The notes under the pieces are model-generated. The model saw only the letters and a list, made by a program, of their open reading frames with translations, was not told the DNA's origin and searched no databases. Shown in pieces: positions 1 through 9,419 of a DNA stretch of 64,000 nt. The stretch comes from Algoriphagus winogradskyi (GTDB taxonomy: Bacteria; Bacteroidota; Bacteroidia; Cytophagales; Cyclobacteriaceae): positions 620,001 through 684,000 of the forward strand of contig NZ_FXUA01000003.1 of NCBI RefSeq assembly GCF_900182815.1. The letters run 5' to 3'. A program made the position numbers and the translations under genes. The stretch's first letter is position 1. Every line of letters begins with the position of its first letter.

Positions 1-1087
1 TCACAGCCGTTGGCCTTCTGCCAAAATAGTACTTGTCATCAAACCCCTCGTAATTGGCATTGATGGATCCACGATAGTTGTGGAAGGCGATATACTTTCC
101 TAAAATCCCTGAGTCATTTCCAAGACCGTTTGGAAAGCGCTTGGAAGTGCTATTCAGCAAAATCAAGTTGGTATTCAATGCAGAAGCATTTAAAAAAATT
201 ACATCCGCAAAATATTCTGAAGATTCCTTTGTGATACGATCTAATATGCGAACTCCTGTTACTTTACCCTTTTCATCATCATAAATCAGGGAATGAACCA
301 CAGAATCAGGTCTCACTGTCAGGTTTCCTGTTTTAGCAGCTGTGGGCAAAGTTGAAGAATTCGAACTAAAATAGCCACCAAACGGACACCCTCGGTAGCA
401 TTGATTTCTAGCCATACATTGACCTCGGCCTTGGGCAAGGTGGACCTCTTTTGGTTCAGTAAGATGTGCACATCGGCCTATAATAACATCTCGATCAGTA
501 TATGACGCCTTAATCCGTTTCTGAATTTCTTTCTCTACACAATTCATTTCCCAAGCTTTCAAAAACTCGCCATCAGGTAGCGTATCCAAACCATCATAGC
601 TTCCGCTTATTCCCACGAACTTTTCGACATAGCTGTACCAAGGAGCAATATCCTCATACCGTATTGGCCAATCAACAGCAAATCCATCTCGGCCCGGCCC
701 CTCGAAATCATATTTACTCCATCGCTGAGTTTGACGGGCCCAAATCAAAGATTTCCCACCAACCTGATAGCCTCGCACCCAGTCAAAAGGTTTTTCCTGC
801 ACGTATGGATGCTCCGAATCTTTGACAAAAAAATGCTGCGTATCTTCCTTATAGGCATAGCAACGATTTACTACAGGGTTTTCAAGTTTATCGGCTCTGG
901 GAATTTGATTGCGATGAGGCATTTCCCAAGGTGCAGCGGTCATAGTAGGATAATCTTTCAAATGCTTCACATCCCTACCTCTTTCTAATACTAAGGTTTT
1001 CAAGCCTTTCTCACATAGCTCCTTTGCAGCCCAGCCTCCACTAATTCCAGAACCTACTACTAGTGCATCAAATTGATTCGATTTCAT
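1..1087 (-). CDS. GMC-family FAD oxidoreductase (partial, 3' end outside window)
   Basis: About 362 N-terminal residues are present; the reading frame runs off the left edge. Translated from the ATG at 1087-1085, the protein opens with a Rossmann FAD-binding motif (GSGISGGWAAKELCEKG, about residues 12-28) followed by the acidic LVLERG strand end. A GYQVGGKSLIW stretch and a Cys-rich NQCYRGCPFGG segment near residue 230 are typical of the Bacteroidota GMC oxidoreductases that oxidise sugars or polyols. Members often work with a small gluconate-2-dehydrogenase subunit 3 and a cytochrome c; neither is visible because the downstream side is cut. The substrate cannot be read from the sequence. No secretion signal is obvious at the N-terminus; a partner carrying a Tat signal would be usual in the family (inference). 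Confidence 0.88.
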   Translation of the reverse strand, partial: MKSNQFDALVVGSGISGGWAAKELCEKGLKTLVLERGRDVKHLKDYPTMTAAPWEMPHRNQIPRADKLENPVVNRCYAYKEDTQHFFVKDSEHPYVQEKPFDWVRGYQVGGKSLIWARQTQRWSKYDFEGPGRDGFAVDWPIRYEDIAPWYSYVEKFVGISGSYDGLDTLPDGEFLKAWEMNCVEKEIQKRIKASYTDRDVIIGRCAHLTEPKEVHLAQGRGQCMARNQCYRGCPFGGYFSSNSSTLPTAAKTGNLTVRPDSVVHSLIYDDEKGKVTGVRILDRITKESSEYFADVIFLNASALNTNLILLNSTSKRFPNGLGNDSGILGKYIAFHNYRGSINANYEGFDDKYYFGRRPTAV

Positions 1088-1153
1088 GCTTGGAATCTAT
1101 TGAAATTAGCAGAAACTTTTTACAAAAAATCCATGAAGGTTACAAGAAGGCAT

Positions 1154-1180
1154 AAAAAAAGGGCTATCAACTAGCCCTTG
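1154..1180 (-). terminator. Rho-independent terminator after the small acidic gene
   Basis: Stem GGGCTA (1161-1166) pairs with TAGCCC (1172-1177) around a 5-nt loop. On the minus strand it is followed by a run of seven T (1160-1154). It lies downstream of the gene at 1330-1614, between that gene and the GMC oxidoreductase, which suggests the two are transcribed separately. Confidence 0.75.
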
Positions 1181-1329
1181 AAGTTTATAAGTGATTTACC
1201 TTAAAACCCCTCCCAATAGAATATGGAGGAATAATTTTTTAAAAATTCAATGTGTATATCAGCTTAACTGCACTTAAGCACATTGAATCAATGCTAATAG
1301 TTTTCTCTAATCCTAACCTACAAAGATTC

Positions 1330-1614
1330 TTATTTTTCCTCCTCGTCTGCATTACTATAGAGATTGTTCTCCTCATCCTCGGATCCGATTCTTTCCTGCT
1401 CATCATCCAATTCACTACCTGGGACATCCAACCCATCGCCTGTGAAATCGACTTTGCGTTTTCTTTCCAGCAACTGCTCATCGTCTCCGCCATCCTGACT
1501 CAAATTAGCATCCTTTGGACCTAAAGCCTGCAGGTCTTCTTTCGTCACCTTGGCTTCTTTAGCAAGTTCTTCGGTAGTTTTCTCGTTGGAATTTTCTGGT
1601 CTATTAGTTTTCAT
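1330..1614 (-). CDS. small acidic hypothetical protein
   Basis: 94 residues, very rich in Glu, Asp, Lys and Asn, with no hydrophobic segment, so predicted soluble and largely disordered. The first third (KTTEELAKEAKVTKEDLQALG) is helix-like; the rest contains patches such as GDDEQ and SDEEN. Similar short charged proteins are common single genes in Bacteroidota and often sit near stress genes, but no function is known to me. The ATG start is preceded by about 200 bases without a gene and the gene is followed by its own terminator, so it is probably a monocistronic unit. An ORF lies antisense to it but looks like a shadow. Confidence 0.6.
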   Translation of the reverse strand: MKTNRPENSNEKTTEELAKEAKVTKEDLQALGPKDANLSQDGGDDEQLLERKRKVDFTGDGLDVPGSELDDEQERIGSEDEENNLYSNADEEEK

Positions 1615-1812
1615 GATTTTTATGTTTTTCTATAGTTAGGGCAACATGAATGCCTTTCAGAAGTCTGATCATGTGAAATAAACTTAATTACCCTGCTGCG
1701 GTTGATAAGCCTGTTTTATCCATTTCTAAAAAATATCCTTGATAAAATCAGATTCTTGTATATCATGATTTTTGTGCAGAAATGTTCCCAACTTGGGCAG
1801 CTAGGTTTATTG

Positions 1813-3120
1813 TTATTGTAAAAAGGCAGGAAGAAAAAGCACGTTGCCATCCTGATCCAAAATCATATCAAATCCATCCTCAGTCTCTCCAACTTTCCTA
1901 AAATCTGCCAAATCCACCAATAAACTGTCGTTGGAAGCTTGTGATGGCAGAGTATGAGCGTAAGAAACCTTTTCTCTTAGAGAGGTAGACTCAATTGGTG
2001 ATAGCAGATTCTTATATAAAAATCCAAAATTGCCCTCAGCATCCTCCACCTGATACCAGTCTAGAGTCGCAGCACGCACAAATACAGGTGTGTTAGCTTT
2101 CATTTGGGAAATTATACTTGACTTGGTACTAGGCTGAGACCTCAAGTTAGCCTGAGATGTATTCACTTTCATCAGTGCAGCCACTTGCTCTTCTTTAAGT
2201 TTTGTCGCTTGCTGAAAGTCATTTTTTATCGCCGGAAAGGGATTGATTGCACCATTTTGATAAATACCAAAGTGCAGATGTGGAGCTGTTGTTCTGGCAT
2301 TGCCGGTATTTCCTACCAAACCCAAGGTATCGCCAGGATTTACCCGCTGAAGGTTACTTACTAATTGACTGTCCAAATGAGCAAAATACAGGTTCCAATT
2401 GCGCTCAGGATCCCTTACCCAAACTTGCTTTCCACCCAATCCTCTATCCCTAACTGCAGTAACCACTCCTGATACTGGTGCGAGGACCGGAGTGCCGCGA
2501 ACTGCAAAAATATCCACGCCTTCATGTGACCTTTTGCCACCATCTCGGACATCGCCCCAGACACTCTGAATAGCTTTACTATTTTTGCCCTGAACAGGAA
2601 AGACCGCGTAGGTTGCAATACCGCTGATTTGAATCTGAAAATTACCTGCACCTAATAACTCCGGCTGAATACGGAGCAAATACTGTCCGGTTTTCTGCGC
2701 TTCGAATTTCACAGAGTCGCTCTGCGTTGCAAAAGATTCCAGCTCCTTCCAGTCCGGACCCTGCATAATATCCACGATTAACTTGCTACTGTCTAGTGCC
2801 TGCCAATGAACAAGAATATTCATCGATGCACCTTGCTCCAGCTGTATTTTCCAAGCTTTTGCCTCTATAGTTTTAGACTTAAAACTGCCTTGTATGGAGA
2901 TTGGAACTTCCAGCTGCGGAGCTTTTAAAATAGCTTCATTGGCAGAGTGTTTCCACTCGGAACCGATCCTAGTAGCACCAATACCCGAATTTTCAAGTGT
3001 ATTGAGATAGGTTGTTCTGGCTGAGCTGGACTTAAAAATCCTCAGTGTTTGATTGTTACAAGAGAACAAAAGAGCAATCAGGAAAGCAAAAATGGGCAAG
3101 ATAAGATTAGCGCTTTTCAT
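1813..3120 (-). CDS. M23-family peptidase lipoprotein with C-terminal SH3-like domain
   Basis: 435 residues. A lipobox (LLFSC, Cys about residue 21) predicts lipid anchoring in the periplasm or outer membrane. The peptidase part spans roughly residues 180-300: HEGVDIF (about 194-200) supplies the first His and Asp zinc ligands, and HLHFG (about 281-285) is the second conserved M23 motif. Residues about 320-375 form a bacterial SH3-like domain (ANLRSQPS, then WYQVED and GFLYKN). The family cleaves peptide cross-links in peptidoglycan, or acts as a non-catalytic amidase activator when ligands are lost; here the ligands look intact. The gene overlaps the end of the upstream membrane-protein gene by 4 bases, so the two form an operon. 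Confidence 0.88.
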   Translation of the reverse strand: MKSANLILPIFAFLIALLFSCNNQTLRIFKSSSARTTYLNTLENSGIGATRIGSEWKHSANEAILKAPQLEVPISIQGSFKSKTIEAKAWKIQLEQGASMNILVHWQALDSSKLIVDIMQGPDWKELESFATQSDSVKFEAQKTGQYLLRIQPELLGAGNFQIQISGIATYAVFPVQGKNSKAIQSVWGDVRDGGKRSHEGVDIFAVRGTPVLAPVSGVVTAVRDRGLGGKQVWVRDPERNWNLYFAHLDSQLVSNLQRVNPGDTLGLVGNTGNARTTAPHLHFGIYQNGAINPFPAIKNDFQQATKLKEEQVAALMKVNTSQANLRSQPSTKSSIISQMKANTPVFVRAATLDWYQVEDAEGNFGFLYKNLLSPIESTSLREKVSYAHTLPSQASNDSLLVDLADFRKVGETEDGFDMILDQDGNVLFLPAFLQ

Positions 3121-3617
3121 TGTGCGATTTTAGCTTCCTCCTGTAGTTGGTACCATAGCTCTGGATTGTCAGTGATCATCTGAAACACATTGACACTTAC
3201 TAATCCAAAAATGATATGAGCAATTAGTAGAGCAATAAAAAAGTGAATATGAGAGAACGTAGGAGGATGGGAATGCAAAATTATATATCCCTGCCAAACC
3301 CCAATAGCAAGTACTCCGCTGATAAATCCTATCAAAACAGAATCCTCAAGATTAATCCGAAAAACTCCCCAGTTCCAAAGAAGAAAATAGGCAAACGAAA
3401 ATAATACCCCAACTCCAAAATGTGCTATCGTTCCTATTACCCACGCATTTCTGGAGGGAGTGTAATAATTACTTTCCCCTACAAGCATGTTACCTAGGAT
3501 ATGTATCACTTTAGTGAATTGCTTTGTACTAAATGAATACAGATACATACATATAGTCATGGCTATAGTTCCTACTACTCCAGCAAGGATCGTTATAAAG
3601 AAATGTTGGATATCCAT
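3117..3617 (-). CDS. hypothetical integral membrane protein
   Basis: 166 residues with about four hydrophobic helices: residues 7-28, 60-85, 92-115 and 122-148. Histidines cluster around HSHPPTFSHIHF between helices 3 and 4. The general layout resembles DUF6789-like or YagU-like four-helix proteins of Bacteroidota, but I do not recognise a specific function. It is first in a two-gene operon; its stop overlaps the ATG of the M23 peptidase by 4 bases. A role in the envelope is inferred only from that partner. Confidence 0.7.
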   Translation of the reverse strand: MDIQHFFITILAGVVGTIAMTICMYLYSFSTKQFTKVIHILGNMLVGESNYYTPSRNAWVIGTIAHFGVGVLFSFAYFLLWNWGVFRINLEDSVLIGFISGVLAIGVWQGYIILHSHPPTFSHIHFFIALLIAHIIFGLVSVNVFQMITDNPELWYQLQEEAKIAQ

Positions 3618-3998
3618 AATGCTTTAGGTTTAAAAGGAATACAGGTAAAGGTGATAGCAATAGCCTCTAAAAACATTCCAAGAGAGAGTCCATTTGATTA
3701 CCAAAAGTGCCTAGGCAATTTGAGTTCTATTGATTTAAAGTAAATCTCTTCAGCAAAAGCTGGAAAAGTCGTTTTATTGCTAATCCATAGTCTTTCAAAG
3801 GATTCTTCTTCACATTTCAAAAAATCCCTGAATTAGTGATTTTATATAATCTAAAAAATTGTAGCGGTCTATTCCCCGTAAAAATGTCTTAGAGTTTCCT
3901 CAGAATGAGGATTAAATTCATTGAAAGAGAAGAGGATGATACAATGCACAAAATTTTATTGTGTATGTATCATCCTCTTTAAAACAGGAGTGGTGGAA
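3618..3998. other. intergenic region with a long hairpin
   Basis: 381 bases with no credible gene. The recognisable element is the inverted repeat at 3930-3979, annotated separately. The rest is AT-rich and should hold the promoter of the 3617 gene. Confidence 0.5.
3930..3979 (-). terminator. long inverted repeat, probable terminator of the small lipoprotein gene
   Basis: AAGAGGATGATACA (3930-3943) is perfectly complementary to TGTATCATCCTCTT (3966-3979). The interior adds further pairs (CACAA with TTGTG) around an AATTTTA loop, so a stem of about 20 pairs is possible. It starts 19 bases past the stop of the lipoprotein gene at 3999-4400. The T-rich tract that follows on the minus strand is interrupted (TCTTCTCTTTC), so termination is likely but not certain. 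Confidence 0.55.
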
Positions 3999-4400
3999 TT
4001 AATCTATTGATTTCCTTTTACCATCTTCGTCAAAAACCAAAATCTGATTTGGTCCCTCTTTCATACGGAATTCAAGTTCGTAGTAAGTAATGCTATTTTC
4101 CTCAAATCTTCTTTTGACTAAAATGCTATCCGGATGAATATCACTACTCTTCTCTATCACAGATAGTAATTCCTGAGGTAGGTCAATAGAATCAGTTGAT
4201 TCAATCACCACTGGAATTGAAGTTCCATCAGTAAGCCTCATGCTTGTATCTGAGCCCGCTTTCATTTTCTCATCTATCACTGTGGACTCATCTACTTCCA
4301 TCACGCCGTTATCCGTGACGCTTCCATATTCCTTTTCCTCATTACACCCCATAAGAATGGTGGTAAGTGCTAGTGCAAATAATGCTATGTGCTTTTTCAT
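3999..4400 (-). CDS. small lipoprotein of unknown function
   Basis: 133 residues. A signal peptide with lipobox (LTTILMGC, Cys at about residue 19) predicts export and lipidation. The mature part is acidic; its C-terminal half alternates charged and hydrophobic residues (ITYYELEFRMKEG, then QILVFDEDGK), as in PepSY-like or PcfJ-type beta-sheet putative lipoproteins, but I cannot assign a family. It stands alone between two large gaps and is followed by a long hairpin, so it is probably monocistronic. Confidence 0.65.
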   Translation of the reverse strand: MKKHIALFALALTTILMGCNEEKEYGSVTDNGVMEVDESTVIDEKMKAGSDTSMRLTDGTSIPVVIESTDSIDLPQELLSVIEKSSDIHPDSILVKRRFEENSITYYELEFRMKEGPNQILVFDEDGKRKSID

Positions 4401-4750
4401 AAAATGATTATTTTAATTGAATAGGTTGATGACAATGGGTACTTCAAAATTTAACCCAAGAGTGAATAATGGTCTTCAGAAGCACTAACAACAGATTTTG
4501 TAATGATTTCACGATTAAGAAGTCTTCCAAATTTCCCCGGCCTGAGGAAAATATCACGCAATAATCAACCTTCTACCCTTTATAGATTATACCATAAACT
4601 TGAAAAAAGCCCGCAGACCTTATTACTCCCACAATCGAAAAGTATACCCCTAGAATTATGGTTGTAATAAAGTAAACAGGCTTCATACGATTCATTTTTT
4701 CGAATTCGAGTTTTAATGTGATTCGTTTTTAGTAAGTCATAGTTAATTCT
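4401..4750. other. intergenic region, no feature recognised
   Basis: 350 AT-rich bases between two minus-strand genes. I see no open frame with coding character and no strong hairpin. It should hold the promoter of the 4400 lipoprotein gene. Confidence 0.4.
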
Positions 4751-6031
4751 TTAATTACCAGAGTAACTAACTCTCCACAGCGTATTTCCGGTATCATCAT
4801 TGACAATGAGTGACCCATCGGGCAATACGGTCACATCTACTGGACGTCCGTAAACTTCCGACTCATCAGAATCTGAAACAAAACCTGACAAGAAATCCCT
4901 AGGCTTTCCAGCTGGTTTGCCATTGGCAAATGGGACAAAAAGCACTTTATAACCAGCAAGTTTCTTGCGATTCCAAGAGCCATGCTGACCTATAAACGCT
5001 CCATTTCTATACTCTTCCGGAAAGGTAGATCCATCATAAAAAGTAAGTCCTAAAGAAGCTGTATGACTTCCAACAGGAACATCTGGGATGATCGCCTTCT
5101 CCACCAAATCCTGACCTTTTCCTTGCATTCTAGGATCTTCTATCTGTCCAAAGTAAGAATATGGCCATCCATAGAAACCTCCCTTTTTCACGCTGGTGAT
5201 ATAATCAGGCACTAAATCATCCCCTATCTTATCCCGTTCATTTACTGCAGTCCAAAGCTCATAGGTGACAGGGTTCCAAGACATTCCTACTGGGTTCCGC
5301 AATCCACTTGCATAAATAATCTCCCCCGTTCCATCAGGGTTAATTTCGAGAATTCCAGCTCTTCTCACCTCTTCTTCCATTCCATGCTCAGCCACATTAC
5401 TTGCTGATCCCACAGAGATGTAAATTTTACTTCCATCTTCATTCGCAATCAAATTTCTAGTCCAGTGGTTATTATATCCTCCTGCAGGTAGATCAACAAT
5501 TTTCTCACCCTCGCTTTCAAGCTTCAATTGCCCTGATTTGTATGGAAATCTATACAGACCATCTGTGTTGGCTATGAAGAAATAATCATTCAAAATGAGC
5601 ATACCATAGGGCTGATTCAAACCCTCCTTAAAAACTTCTCGGGTTTCAAAATCACCGTTTTTATCTTTGTCTCGGAAGATCGTAATACGATCAGCACTTC
5701 CTTTGGTATTACTCTCAGCTACAAACAAATCCCCATTTGGGCCTACATACGTGTTTCTTGGGTTATCCAGTTCTTCAGCAAACTTGGTAACTGTAAACCC
5801 GGCGGGGGCTGTAGGCATCTTACCTTCTGGCCAATCTACAAGTTTACTTTCGTTCCTTACAGATTCTGTGCTGTATGGTGGAGGAAGGATCAGTTCTCCG
5901 ATAGCCGTCTGTACGGTATCTGGGCTGGTTTGAGATAATTGTTCTTTTTCTTCTTTGGATACTTTTTCCTGACAGGAGGCAAAGGATATTGTTGCCAAAG
6001 CTAAAAGCGGCAGTGTAGTTTTAAATTGCAT
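4751..6031 (-). CDS. sorbosone-dehydrogenase-like (PQQ sugar dehydrogenase fold) lipoprotein
   Basis: 426 residues. The lipobox (ISFASC, Cys about residue 20) predicts a membrane-anchored periplasmic or surface protein. The rest is a six-bladed beta-propeller of the soluble glucose/L-sorbosone dehydrogenase family: GFTVTKFAEELDNPR at the start of the propeller, an NHWTRNL segment that includes the usual catalytic-region His, SGLRNPVGMSW, GGFYGWPYSYFG, and GQHGSWNRKK. These are classic signatures of the family, which oxidises sugars or aldehydes with pyrroloquinoline quinone. Whether this organism makes PQQ is not visible here. The gene is isolated on both sides; functional association with the GMC oxidoreductase 4 kb away is only a guess. 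Confidence 0.85.
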   Translation of the reverse strand: MQFKTTLPLLALATISFASCQEKVSKEEKEQLSQTSPDTVQTAIGELILPPPYSTESVRNESKLVDWPEGKMPTAPAGFTVTKFAEELDNPRNTYVGPNGDLFVAESNTKGSADRITIFRDKDKNGDFETREVFKEGLNQPYGMLILNDYFFIANTDGLYRFPYKSGQLKLESEGEKIVDLPAGGYNNHWTRNLIANEDGSKIYISVGSASNVAEHGMEEEVRRAGILEINPDGTGEIIYASGLRNPVGMSWNPVTYELWTAVNERDKIGDDLVPDYITSVKKGGFYGWPYSYFGQIEDPRMQGKGQDLVEKAIIPDVPVGSHTASLGLTFYDGSTFPEEYRNGAFIGQHGSWNRKKLAGYKVLFVPFANGKPAGKPRDFLSGFVSDSDESEVYGRPVDVTVLPDGSLIVNDDTGNTLWRVSYSGN

Positions 6032-6213
6032 AGATGGTTGATATTTGGTTTCGAATCGAACAAAAGATCAATCATGTAGCCAAAATGAAAAAAGGTTGTT
6101 TAAACAATGCTAGGTATATCTGAGGGTGTTTTAAAGCTAATAATCTGCACATCAAGATATTGAATGTGAAAATAAATTCCCATTTCGGGTCTCTTTCGGC
6201 ATTACTCACTGAC

Positions 6214-8637
6214 TCAATCCTCGAGTAATTTCAGCGCTTTTTCTATACTCACTCCCTTGCCCAAAACCTCAGTAAAAAGCTTTGGGTACTTCTTCAATCT
6301 ATCTTTCATAGTGAAGATTGTAAAATCATTTTTATCCAACTTGCTGTTCACTTCTTTCCAAAGTAAAGGTGTGGAAACTGTTGCTCCAGCCTTAGGACGA
6401 ACACAATATGCGGATGCTAGCGTCTGACCTCGGCGATTCTGCAAATAATCCAGATAAATTCTCCCCTTTCTGGCTTTGAGGGGTCTTTCCAAAGTGGTGA
6501 GCTTGGGAAGTTGCTCCTGAATAATAGTACAAAGAAGCTTACAAAAATCCCTACCTTCTTCAAAAGTATAATTGGCTCCCAATGGAATGTATATATGCAA
6601 GCCGCTTGCGCCGGATGTTTTGCAATAGCCATCAACCTGCAATTCCTCAAGCAATTGATGAAAAGCTTGCGCAACTTCTATGACTTGCTTGAAATCATTT
6701 TTATCAGATGGGTCGAGATCAATAACTATATAATCCGGCTTATCCAATGAAGTGATTCTTGAATTCCAAGGATTAAGCTCAATGCAGGCCAAATTTGCCA
6801 TGTAGATCAAAGTAGCTTCATTTTGACAAAGCATATAATCAATATTTTTCTCCGTAGACTCAGAATAAACGGAGGTCGTTTGGATCCAGTCCGGATATCC
6901 TTCCGGCGTATCCTTTTGATAAAAACCATCCTTGTCTATTCCATTGGGATGGCGATGAAGGTTTTGGGGGCGATCCTTCAAAAAAGGCAAAATGTATTTT
7001 GAAACCGAAAGATAATAGTCAATCAAATCGTACTTGGTAATTCCTTCTTTTGGCCAGAGAGCTTTCTCAAGATTACTTACAGGCACGTTAATTCCATCAA
7101 TTTCCAATGAATTTTCAGAATTGGAATCACCTTTCACAGCATGTTTTGGTCTTTCCGCTTCCAATTGCTGAGGTAGCTTATCATTTCTCAATCCCTTAAA
7201 AACCGGCTGCCGAAGCCTGCCATTATCCGTCCATTCTGCAAAATTCACCTCAGCTACCATGACAGGATGGAGCCAAATAGGTTCTCTCCCATTCAGGTTA
7301 ATTTTGTCGGGAAAAGGAGATTGGGACTGTTTGATTTTTTTAAACTGTGCAAGTAAGTCTTTTTGCTGTGTGATGGAAAAACCCGTTCCACAATTCCCTA
7401 CATACTTCAATTCGTTTTTCTCCTGCAAACCTAATATCAAGGAGCCAAAAGGTCTGTTTTCAGATTTGGTATAGCCGCAGATAACAGTTTCTATGCTCTC
7501 CTGGGTTTTGAATTTGACCCAGTCCTCTGAACGTACACCAGGATAGTAATGTGAATTTGCTTTTTTGCCGATGATTCCCTCCAAACCCATTTTCTTTACT
7601 TCTTCAAAAAATGCTTTACCTCCACCTCTCAAATGCTCACTGTATCTAACATTTGGAACATCTTCCACCAGTGACGCCAATAACTCCTTTCGCTCCTCAA
7701 GTTTCAAATGGATAATGCTATGCCCATCCAAATAAAGTAGATCAAAAACTACATACACCAACTGACCTTTTGGCTCATCAGCATAATGCTGCAGCCATTG
7801 AAATCTCGAAACTCCGTCCTTGTCCAGACTTACAACTTCCCCATCCAGAATAGCATGTTTAGGAAGCTGCTTCAGCCCGTCGATTAATTCTGGATAAATT
7901 TCTGAGTAGTCTATCCCATTGCGGGAATAAAGGCTAGTTGTAGAATTAGAGTGGTTGCAAATCATCCTGTAACCATCCCATTTTATCTCATAAAGCCAGT
8001 TTTTGGAGGAAGGGAATTTCAAGTTTTTACTCGTAGTAGCTAGCATAGGGGAAATTTGCTGCTTGAGTGTGATTGCTTCAGGAGCTCGACTAGAATGAGT
8101 TGCATCCGCTTCCCCCAGATGGAGGTTGGCATCATAATCCAGATCTGTAGCAAATCCGTCCTTCTTTTTGATCAGAAGCCAATTAGGCTTTTTCCCTTCA
8201 AACTTGGTCTTCACTAAAGCAAAATCCCCTTGAAGTTTTGTTCCAAAAAAAGTGATTTTCAAATCACCATTCTGATACATTTTGGAGAGTGATTTTTTCT
8301 CGTCTGCAATTGGCGAATAGGTGCCACTATCCCAAATTGTCATCTCTCCGGCTCCATAATTACCTTTAGGAATAGTGCCATGAAAATCCAGGTACTTCAT
8401 CGGATGATCTTCAGTCTCTACCGCTAATCTTTTATCATTAGGGTTCAAAGACGGACCTTTAGGAACTGCCCAACTTTTGAGCACGCCGTCCATTTCTAGC
8501 CTGAGATCAAAATGCAGGTGGCTTGCATCATGGCGTTGGACTACAAATCGGAGTTCACCCGTTTGTAGTCCAATATCTCCGCGTGGTTCATTTGTCTTAT
8601 TGAAGTCCCGTTTTCTGTTGTATTCCTCGAGAGCCAT
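6214..8637 (-). CDS. ligD: DNA ligase D (phosphoesterase-ligase-polymerase)
   Basis: 807 residues, the usual full length. Domain order is 3'-phosphoesterase (about 25-165, with RHDASHLHFDLRLE and the AVPKGPS motif), ATP-dependent ligase (about 195-510, nucleotidyl-lysine in YEIKWDGYR near residue 217, later EGIIGKK and WVKFK), and AEP-type primase/polymerase (about 525-790, with LEKALWPKEG, HRHPNG and the metal-binding VIDLDPSD). It performs end processing, gap filling and sealing in non-homologous end joining after Ku has bound the break. Its ATG overlaps the stop of ku by one base (TAATG arrangement), so the two are translationally coupled. No residue essential to any of the three domains appears lost. 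Confidence 0.96.
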   Translation of the reverse strand: MALEEYNRKRDFNKTNEPRGDIGLQTGELRFVVQRHDASHLHFDLRLEMDGVLKSWAVPKGPSLNPNDKRLAVETEDHPMKYLDFHGTIPKGNYGAGEMTIWDSGTYSPIADEKKSLSKMYQNGDLKITFFGTKLQGDFALVKTKFEGKKPNWLLIKKKDGFATDLDYDANLHLGEADATHSSRAPEAITLKQQISPMLATTSKNLKFPSSKNWLYEIKWDGYRMICNHSNSTTSLYSRNGIDYSEIYPELIDGLKQLPKHAILDGEVVSLDKDGVSRFQWLQHYADEPKGQLVYVVFDLLYLDGHSIIHLKLEERKELLASLVEDVPNVRYSEHLRGGGKAFFEEVKKMGLEGIIGKKANSHYYPGVRSEDWVKFKTQESIETVICGYTKSENRPFGSLILGLQEKNELKYVGNCGTGFSITQQKDLLAQFKKIKQSQSPFPDKINLNGREPIWLHPVMVAEVNFAEWTDNGRLRQPVFKGLRNDKLPQQLEAERPKHAVKGDSNSENSLEIDGINVPVSNLEKALWPKEGITKYDLIDYYLSVSKYILPFLKDRPQNLHRHPNGIDKDGFYQKDTPEGYPDWIQTTSVYSESTEKNIDYMLCQNEATLIYMANLACIELNPWNSRITSLDKPDYIVIDLDPSDKNDFKQVIEVAQAFHQLLEELQVDGYCKTSGASGLHIYIPLGANYTFEEGRDFCKLLCTIIQEQLPKLTTLERPLKARKGRIYLDYLQNRRGQTLASAYCVRPKAGATVSTPLLWKEVNSKLDKNDFTIFTMKDRLKKYPKLFTEVLGKGVSIEKALKLLED

Positions 8638-9407
8638 TAGGATGCTTTTTTACGCTTCTCCAAACTCGCTTTTAGTTGAGCCATGAGATCTTTGGAAGGG
8701 GTGTTTTCAGGCACAAACTTCTTGACCACCGCTTTCTTCCCTTTGGATTTTGCTTTGATCACCTTCATCAACTGCTCGTTGTACTGATCCTTATATTTAG
8801 AAAGATCAAATTTCTCGCTGTATTGCTCTATGAGGGATTGAGCCATATCCATCTCTTTTTTGGTGACTTTAGAGGAGGAGATTTTCAGGTCAGTGGGGCT
8901 TCGGATTTCGTCAGAAAATCGAATCACATGAAGTACCAAGGCATCCTTATAGATTCCTATCAGACACAGATTCTCTTTTTGACGCATGACGAAAGTGGCC
9001 AACCCCAGCTTTTTGGTTTTCTTCAGTGCTTCCCTCAATAAGTTATAGGCTTTGCCTCCTTCCTTTTGGGGTTCTAGAAAATATGGTTTTTTGAAAAGCA
9101 TATCAGCCACATCTACTTCATTGACGAAAGCTTCTATTTCCACTACTTTGCTCTTTTTAGCATTTGCCTGCTCAAAATCCTCATCCTCCAGAATGATGTA
9201 CTTATCATCCATTTTATATCCTTTTACGATATCTTTCCACTCCACTTCCTTCCCGGATTTTTCATTGACACGCTGATATCTAATGCGCTCGTGGTCTTTG
9301 GAATCCAACATATCCAAGTCTATTCGCCGATCTTCGGAAGCTGAATACATTTTGATAGGGATATTTACCAGGCCGAAACCCAGAGTACCGTTCCAGATTG
9401 ATTTCAT
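8637..9407 (-). CDS. ku: Ku protein, non-homologous end joining
   Basis: 256 residues, normal for bacterial Ku. It opens with the family signature WNGTLGFGLVNIP; the Ku core beta-barrel follows (YQRVNEKSGKEVEW, IEAFV, YFLEP). The C-terminus is Lys-rich (KAKSKGKKAVVKK), as expected for the DNA-binding tail. It forms a ring dimer on double-strand DNA ends and recruits LigD, encoded immediately downstream with a one-base overlap. The lipid-kinase-like gene upstream ends 12 bases before this start, so all three are likely one transcript. Confidence 0.96.
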   Translation of the reverse strand: MKSIWNGTLGFGLVNIPIKMYSASEDRRIDLDMLDSKDHERIRYQRVNEKSGKEVEWKDIVKGYKMDDKYIILEDEDFEQANAKKSKVVEIEAFVNEVDVADMLFKKPYFLEPQKEGGKAYNLLREALKKTKKLGLATFVMRQKENLCLIGIYKDALVLHVIRFSDEIRSPTDLKISSSKVTKKEMDMAQSLIEQYSEKFDLSKYKDQYNEQLMKVIKAKSKGKKAVVKKFVPENTPSKDLMAQLKASLEKRKKAS

Positions 9408-9419
9408 GATTTCGTTTCT

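Noticed and set aside
1252..1524. Plus-strand frame of 90 codons antisense to the small acidic gene
   Set aside because: Coding character fits the minus-strand gene; the antisense frame arises from its acidic codons.
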